A DNA stretch of 64,000 nucleotides, taken from positions 2,275,114-2,339,113 of the forward strand of contig FN649731.1 in NCBI GenBank assembly GCA_000310025.1. The letters are read 5' to 3'. The notes under the pieces are model-generated. The model did no database searches. It was not told where the DNA came from and saw nothing but the letters and a program-made list of their open reading frames with translations. Positions within the stretch are counted from its first letter, which is position 1. Each line of letters starts with the position of its first letter. This DNA is from Ectocarpus siliculosus (Eukaryota > Sar > Phaeophyceae > Ectocarpales > Ectocarpaceae). The position numbers were made by a program, and so were the translations under genes. This document shows, one piece after another, positions 59,201-64,000 of the stretch.

Positions 59201-62200
59201 GGAGGCTTCACCACACTTGCGCGGGTTCTGAATGAAGGCGGCCTGACAGCAACAGCCCTGTTGAGCTGCGTGGTTGTGTGATTGCACAGAGTCAAGGATA
59301 CACACAGTAGCTGAGGAGCCAGGAGAGACCTCGCCCAGCGGCATCGTTCCTCGTTGTGGTGAACGCTAAGGCCTTAAGGTTTTTTCACTAAATAGACGTG
59401 AAAAAAAGTGTATCTACCGGGCATTTCGGCATTTCCTTACCCTACCAGTGGCAAGAACACAAGATCGGCTTTGTCCAACACATGTGGTTCACTTCACCGG
59501 TCGGCCACTATGATCGTCTCCTTGCAGGGGCACGATTAAACAGCTTTCGGCAGCACGTGTAGGCAAGGAAACGCGATGGAATCGTCTTGGTCCGTCCGAG
59601 GACTTGGTTGGATTTCAAGTACTCCCCTCCGTTTCACCACTCCCTCTCTCTTCCCTTCTGTTCTGTCTGCCTGCCCCCTTTCTGACAGAAAACCATCGGG
59701 GAGTTCTTGACGCAAGCGAAACACCCCCGGGATCCCATCCACAGGCGCCTCTTCAACCCACTCTCGGCGGAATTTGGGGTGAAGAAGCGACAGGACCTGC
59801 GATATGTGCTTGAGAAGGCGCTCCCGAACGCGAAGATGGTGAGATTACGCTTGTCTTTCTTTTGGCCCTGCGAGTCTCGGTGCCCCCTCCGACCACTTTC
59901 GAGTTTCTGCTTCTGCATGTGGAGAGTACCGTAGGTCGCACAACATGCCACACCCCGCGGACCGATTTTCGTGGCTCGATTAAGCTTCCCAGAAACAGTG
60001 ACGGACCCGTTTCGTCGAGGGCTTTCCGAAACATATGCATCCTCTTCGTCGTGGAGTAGTTGAGATTTGAAATTCGGTCCAGGGGGTGTGGTACCTTGTA
60101 CGACCTACGGTAAAGGAAGAAATCGTACCATAGCACTACAACGAGTTTCTCTCTCAGCGATAGTGACGTGGAGCCATCTGTCATGTGGCTGTCGGCGTGC
60201 GCGAAACGCCCCTCCTTTGTGTCGGGGACGACGCCCCGCGCCCTCATCATGTTTACATTCACATTTTGAGAATGCTCTCGACCATCGATGCCGTTTCAAC
60301 AACAGCAGTATTGAGTCGCGCTAGCTGAAAGCTTTGGGTATCACACGCGTTGCTAGTTTTTGTTTACTAAAATGATTCAATTTCAGTGATCTGGACGGAA
60401 TGGTTGGACGGGTGCGGGAATTGTGTTGTTTCGGCCGAGGCGCGTTTCCGTAGAAAAAACCATGCTCGCGCAACGAGCCAACAGTCGTGTTATACCGACC
60501 GAAATGGTGTGGAATATCGCTATCGGGGAAAACACCGACCGAAATCGTGTTGAACACTGCTATCGGAGAAAGGTCAACATTTGAAGTCGACGGTCGAAAG
60601 CTGAAAACTGCAACTCCCTTCGTAACCGGCGTCCCAATAAACTTGGCAAAGGTTTTGCTGACAGAGGAGTTCGACGAGGGGTTGATGGTGCTGCGGCGAC
60701 TTTTGAGGTGGGAGATGGTGGACATGACGTACGTGAGTGTCTACAAAACGACGGCTGGGGCGAGACGGTATGACGGGAAGCCGCTCGTCAACGCACCCCG
60801 TTTCGAGGATCTTCCCGTGCAGGTGGGTGGGAGAGTGCGCATGGCACGCGCGCTCCGACGTGTTTGAATTGATCGATCCCTCAGAGAACATGGATCACAT
60901 CGACATGTGGTTCTAGTCTCATCGGGCGTGAGATAGAGTTTTTGTGAGTAGTCGTGACACCGTCGCTAGTGCCTAGGTCGCAATGCGTATCCGGGTCAGT
61001 TGCAAAGGTAGACTTCGAACGATAGCCTTCTAACTATGCGCGCCAGATCCTCGCCGCGGTTGTTGCCCAAACGAGTTAATGTATTTTTTTGTTTTCAATT
61101 TTTTTTACATCGGCTTATTTACATCGTCGACAACCTTACTTGTCTCGATACATGCAGGCACGGCGTCCGCCGTCGATCCGAAGGTCTCCCGCTATCACGT
61201 CGCTACATGTACCTCAACTCCTGTGCTTGTGAAGTATCGGTCCATGTGCATGAACGCGTCTGTAACCCAGCAGCGATTTGTTCGATCAAAACGGATCAAG
61301 TACCAACCTTGGAGCCTCGTCGATCCATACCAACCGCAGGTGCAGCAGATCATCGACCAACACACGGAACTTGACCGGGTCCTGTACAATGCTGCGAAGT
61401 TGGAGTATGAAAAGGTACGCCAGCCGCAACGACACTGGTGCCCGTAGTGCCCATGCATTGTGTACGAAAAAGGACCATCTATCTCCCGAAGTGGGTGCAA
61501 CAGTTTTTACCATTCTACACGGCTGGTGAGCTACACGGCTGGTGAGCAAGTGATTATGTATATATAATTCATCCTTGCCATGTTGCCAGCAACACTCAAT
61601 CAAGCCCGACGAAGCAGCCATACAATGCAGGCAGTACATACTTAGTCGAGCAGCAATCAGCGACACAACCGCCGTCCCTACCCTATCCCCGCATAACCTC
61701 TCAACCCTGCTTAGCTCAGTGCCCACAAAAGGTGATGTCGATGTGCGTTGCAGCGGGTGCATGTCTGATGTAACGATAACGGTCTCATGACCTCGGCAGT
61801 CCTCCTACAGCAGGATTTTGAACCGTTCGTCCCGGCGGTATAGTTGGTAACCTCGTAGCCTAGCCTTCTGACGGCGAGATCGGGCGCTCGAACCTAAGCC
61901 GAGGGTGATTCTTTGCCGCATCTGGTACGAAAACATGCGCGTTGCCGTAGGTTGGGTTAGGGTTAGTGTGCTTGGCGGGAGGAAGTGTTCCTGCTGCTGT
62001 AGAGAAACCGATATCGCGTTGAAATTGAAGTGAAGTGAAGGGAAGGGAAAGCACTGACGGCAGAGGAAGGAACGAGTCTCACTCTTGTGTGACCCCGGTG
62101 TGACCCCGGATTGTAAGCCTTTGAGTCGAGAATGGGAAAGATCGTTTATGGGCAGGTAGAACCGGCAAGCGACGGTAAAACCGTACCATACTTGGTCACG

Positions 62201-62478
62201 AGGAAAACAATTGCCATGACACCCAGTGGTATGTCCGTGGGCGAGCCAGGCGAGAGACCCCCGGGTAACAGCAGTCACCTGTCACTATTGTAATGATGAA
62301 GTATCTCGTTCTCCTTTCTCTCCCTCTTCCTCTGGACTTCCGCTGCCCCCAAATTTAGCGGAGAGACTTGATACCGCCACCCCTGTTGGAGGAGGACTTA
62401 GTGGAGTTCCACGAGCTGCAGCGAACAGTCGGCGCATACCTGGTGGATAACCCTACCAGCAAGGCCAACGCGATGTGA
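56251..62478 (+). CDS. Galactose-3-O-sulfotransferase-like protein
   Basis: Predicted Golgi enzyme moving sulfate from PAPS to a sugar hydroxyl. In an alga this would suit sulfated polysaccharide or glycolipid synthesis (inference). Supported exons: 57102-57194, 57479-57531 (end uncertain), 57916-57972, 58302-58477, 58993-59026, 59689-59838, 60652-60822, 61340-61414 and 62359-62478 (TGA). Family motifs run in order: SNIAFIKTHKTASTTF (PAPS 5'-phosphosulfate loop), LYRYARRHNV, CDIMHYHVSAF, VTVVREPRSHLLS (3'-phosphate site), YYYYFLQPQ, VLLTEEFDEGLMVLRRLLRW, and a Leu- and Tyr-containing C-terminal helix. These match the Gal3ST family. A hydrophobic stretch (SPLLLFLLGCVLSS) in an open frame ending at a donor at 56424 may be the membrane anchor, but its start codon was not found. 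Exon 58993-59026 is only 34 bases. Confidence 0.82.
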
Positions 62479-64000
62479 GTTGGGCATGCGCTGTAGAAAT
62501 TGCTACCGAAAATGCAGAACTGTGTCCGGAGTACATCACAGTTCCTGTTTCATACTGTGGTTTGGGTCCATTCGTAGGAGGAGACGTCCAAGGGCGTGTG
62601 TATGGACCCTCGACTGTGGGAAAGGAGTGTTGTGACTATAGATGAAACCCGCTACCAGAGGTTGGCTGTTTCCTTTGGTGTTTCGAGGAATGCTAAGCTG
62701 GACCGAGCGAACCAACTGAGTCAAGCTTATGTATAAGGGTGGTGCGGAGTGTGGGCGAGCCTTCGTGGACTCATTTTCCCAACCTCCTGAAGATTCACCG
62801 ACCATTCGCAGCCGTTGAGAATCAGAAAATCCTCACGAAAACGGTGATATGTCACACAGATGTCACAGATATATTTCGTGTATGTGTGTCTGGACTGCAT
62901 GATTGTACCACATCCTGGCCTCCATGTGTGATCATTGTGCTATTATGGTTCGATTTTCAGATGTTGTTGCGACCACGAGATGCTAGATTGGTTTCGGGGG
63001 AAAACTGGGCCGTACGAGAAAATCTGCGTCCGTATCCTTCGGCCACATTAGTACAAAGTACAAAGTATCGAGATAGATCTAGATGCCTCCAAGCTGCCTT
63101 TTCTGCGCACGCAGGCAATGCCTGCTTTTTAAAATGTAGTACTCACGAACGTTCTTTTTCCTGGAAGACGATAACAGGCACCCAGGGATACAATAGTGCA
63201 TAGGAAGCTCTTGCCGACTCAAGCTTAGAATTGCGCGGGTCTCTCTCTGCATCTAAATAGCTGGCTATGTGCCCGCATCTACATCGTTTTTTTTCGAATC
63301 GGGGGCAAAACCGGCTTGGCATGTTCCGGAGCGAGGCGAAACCTTTTGAGGTAGATTTCTTCATCAAGAGAGTAATCCCCCACGACACCAACACACGTGA
63401 CAAGCTGTTTACGTCTACCGGAAATGGAGTGGCGAAGAAAAAAAAGAATGAAAAAGCGTGTACAGCCAGTAGCCACGTAGCAGTGATTTTTTTACAACCC
63501 CCCTCCCCCCACCCCCCCGGTGTTTGCCAACGGGGTTTGGGTTTTCGTCGCTTGGCAACGACGTTGTAAAACAAGCCCCCCACTCGGTGTTTGCCATCGG
63601 ATTGGGTTTTCGTCGCTTGGCAACGACGTTGTAAAACAAGCCAATTCACTTCGTGAACTCGGCAACCAGGTTACCGTTTTTTTTTTTTTTCCTCGGTTTT
63701 TTTTTTTGGCGGTAACCATAATGGTGGTCGAGTAGATCATGTTGTGCGGGGTCGAGAAACCTCACTCCGCGCAACGGGGATGATCGCACCACGTTGTGTT
63801 AAAATGGTCAAGCTTCCTCGAGGCAGTTACACAGTGCTTACAACTGTCTCTGGAAGTGAAAGCACCAGAAAATAAATTAAGTCATACGCAGCTGTCATCC
63901 GTACGCAAGGAAGTAAGCACAAGATGCCGAACACCCTTAGGAGGATGGCAGCTCACCCTTCATGCGACTCGCCAAATACCTCACGGCGCTTCGCGCTTGG
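62479..64000. other. Intergenic, no gene seen
   Basis: Downstream of the sulfotransferase. It contains a palindrome at about 63110-63124 (GCAGGCA, TGCCTGC), the duplication at 63519-63642 and a poly-T inverted repeat. No coding frame is supported. Confidence 0.5.
63519..63642. repeat. Tandem duplication of about 58 bp
   Basis: Two units, 63519-63577 and 63586-63642, share GGTGTTTGCCA, TTGGGTTTTCGTCGCTTGG and CAACGACGTTGTAAAACAAG. They are nearly identical. Just downstream, GGTTACCG at 63669-63676 and CGGTAACC at 63710-63717 bracket two poly-T runs. Confidence 0.85.

Noticed and set aside
61828-61905. tRNA-like stretch with TATAGTTGGTAAC and CTCGAACC
   Set aside because: It has A-box- and B-box-like words at about the right spacing, but I could not fold a cloverleaf: the T stem and acceptor stem do not pair. 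It may be a degenerate tRNA-derived repeat.

Overview
This is a eukaryotic nuclear window. The genes are split into many short, GC-rich exons with clean GT-AG borders (donors mostly GTGAGT, GTGCGT or GTACGT), separated by long repeat-bearing introns. A 100-base N block at 27286-27385 marks a scaffold gap. The gene content fits a stramenopile, most likely a brown alga of the Ectocarpus kind: TKL-like kinases, a Gal3ST-type sulfotransferase, EF-hand plus cyclic-nucleotide-binding protein, HSBP1 and a Tigger-type transposon. That placement is an inference from gene style and content, not from a marker gene. Exon joins were built by hand from frame, phase and homology, so most internal borders are good to the base while some first exons are unresolved.

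Layout. 1-2490 (+): the 3' part of an unidentified gene with an Ala-rich tail. About 6052-7702 (+): heat shock factor binding protein (HSBP1). 9278-19765 (-) and 20047-27651 or beyond (+): two paralogous protein kinases, head to head, with only 281 bp between their start codons. The 12 exons of the minus-strand copy join into a 597-residue protein; the plus-strand copy runs across the assembly gap. The 4.25-kb second intron of the minus-strand kinase holds a Harbinger-like non-autonomous transposon and two SINE-like repeats, and a Tc1/mariner/pogo-type MITE sits in the first intron of the plus-strand kinase. 27902-29292 (-): two exons of an unidentified gene. 30062-36900: mostly intergenic, with a frameshifted LINE fragment and scattered possible exons. 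37514-45116 (-): a protein with two EF hands followed by two cyclic-nucleotide-binding domains. 45117-50436: repeat-rich, with several foldback elements and a telomere-like tract. 50437-54105: an apparently intact Tigger/pogo transposon with perfect 27-bp terminal inverted repeats and a three-exon DDD transposase. 54637-54871 (-): an exon that may carry a C1q/TNF-like fold. About 56251-62478 (+): a galactose-3-O-sulfotransferase-like gene. The last 1.5 kb is repeats.

Functional links are limited. The two kinases look like products of an inverted duplication and may share one promoter region. The EF-hand/CNB protein would join calcium and cyclic nucleotide signals. The sulfotransferase fits synthesis of sulfated polysaccharide or glycolipid in the Golgi. 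No operon-like organisation or CRISPR array is present, and no convincing tRNA or rRNA gene was seen.
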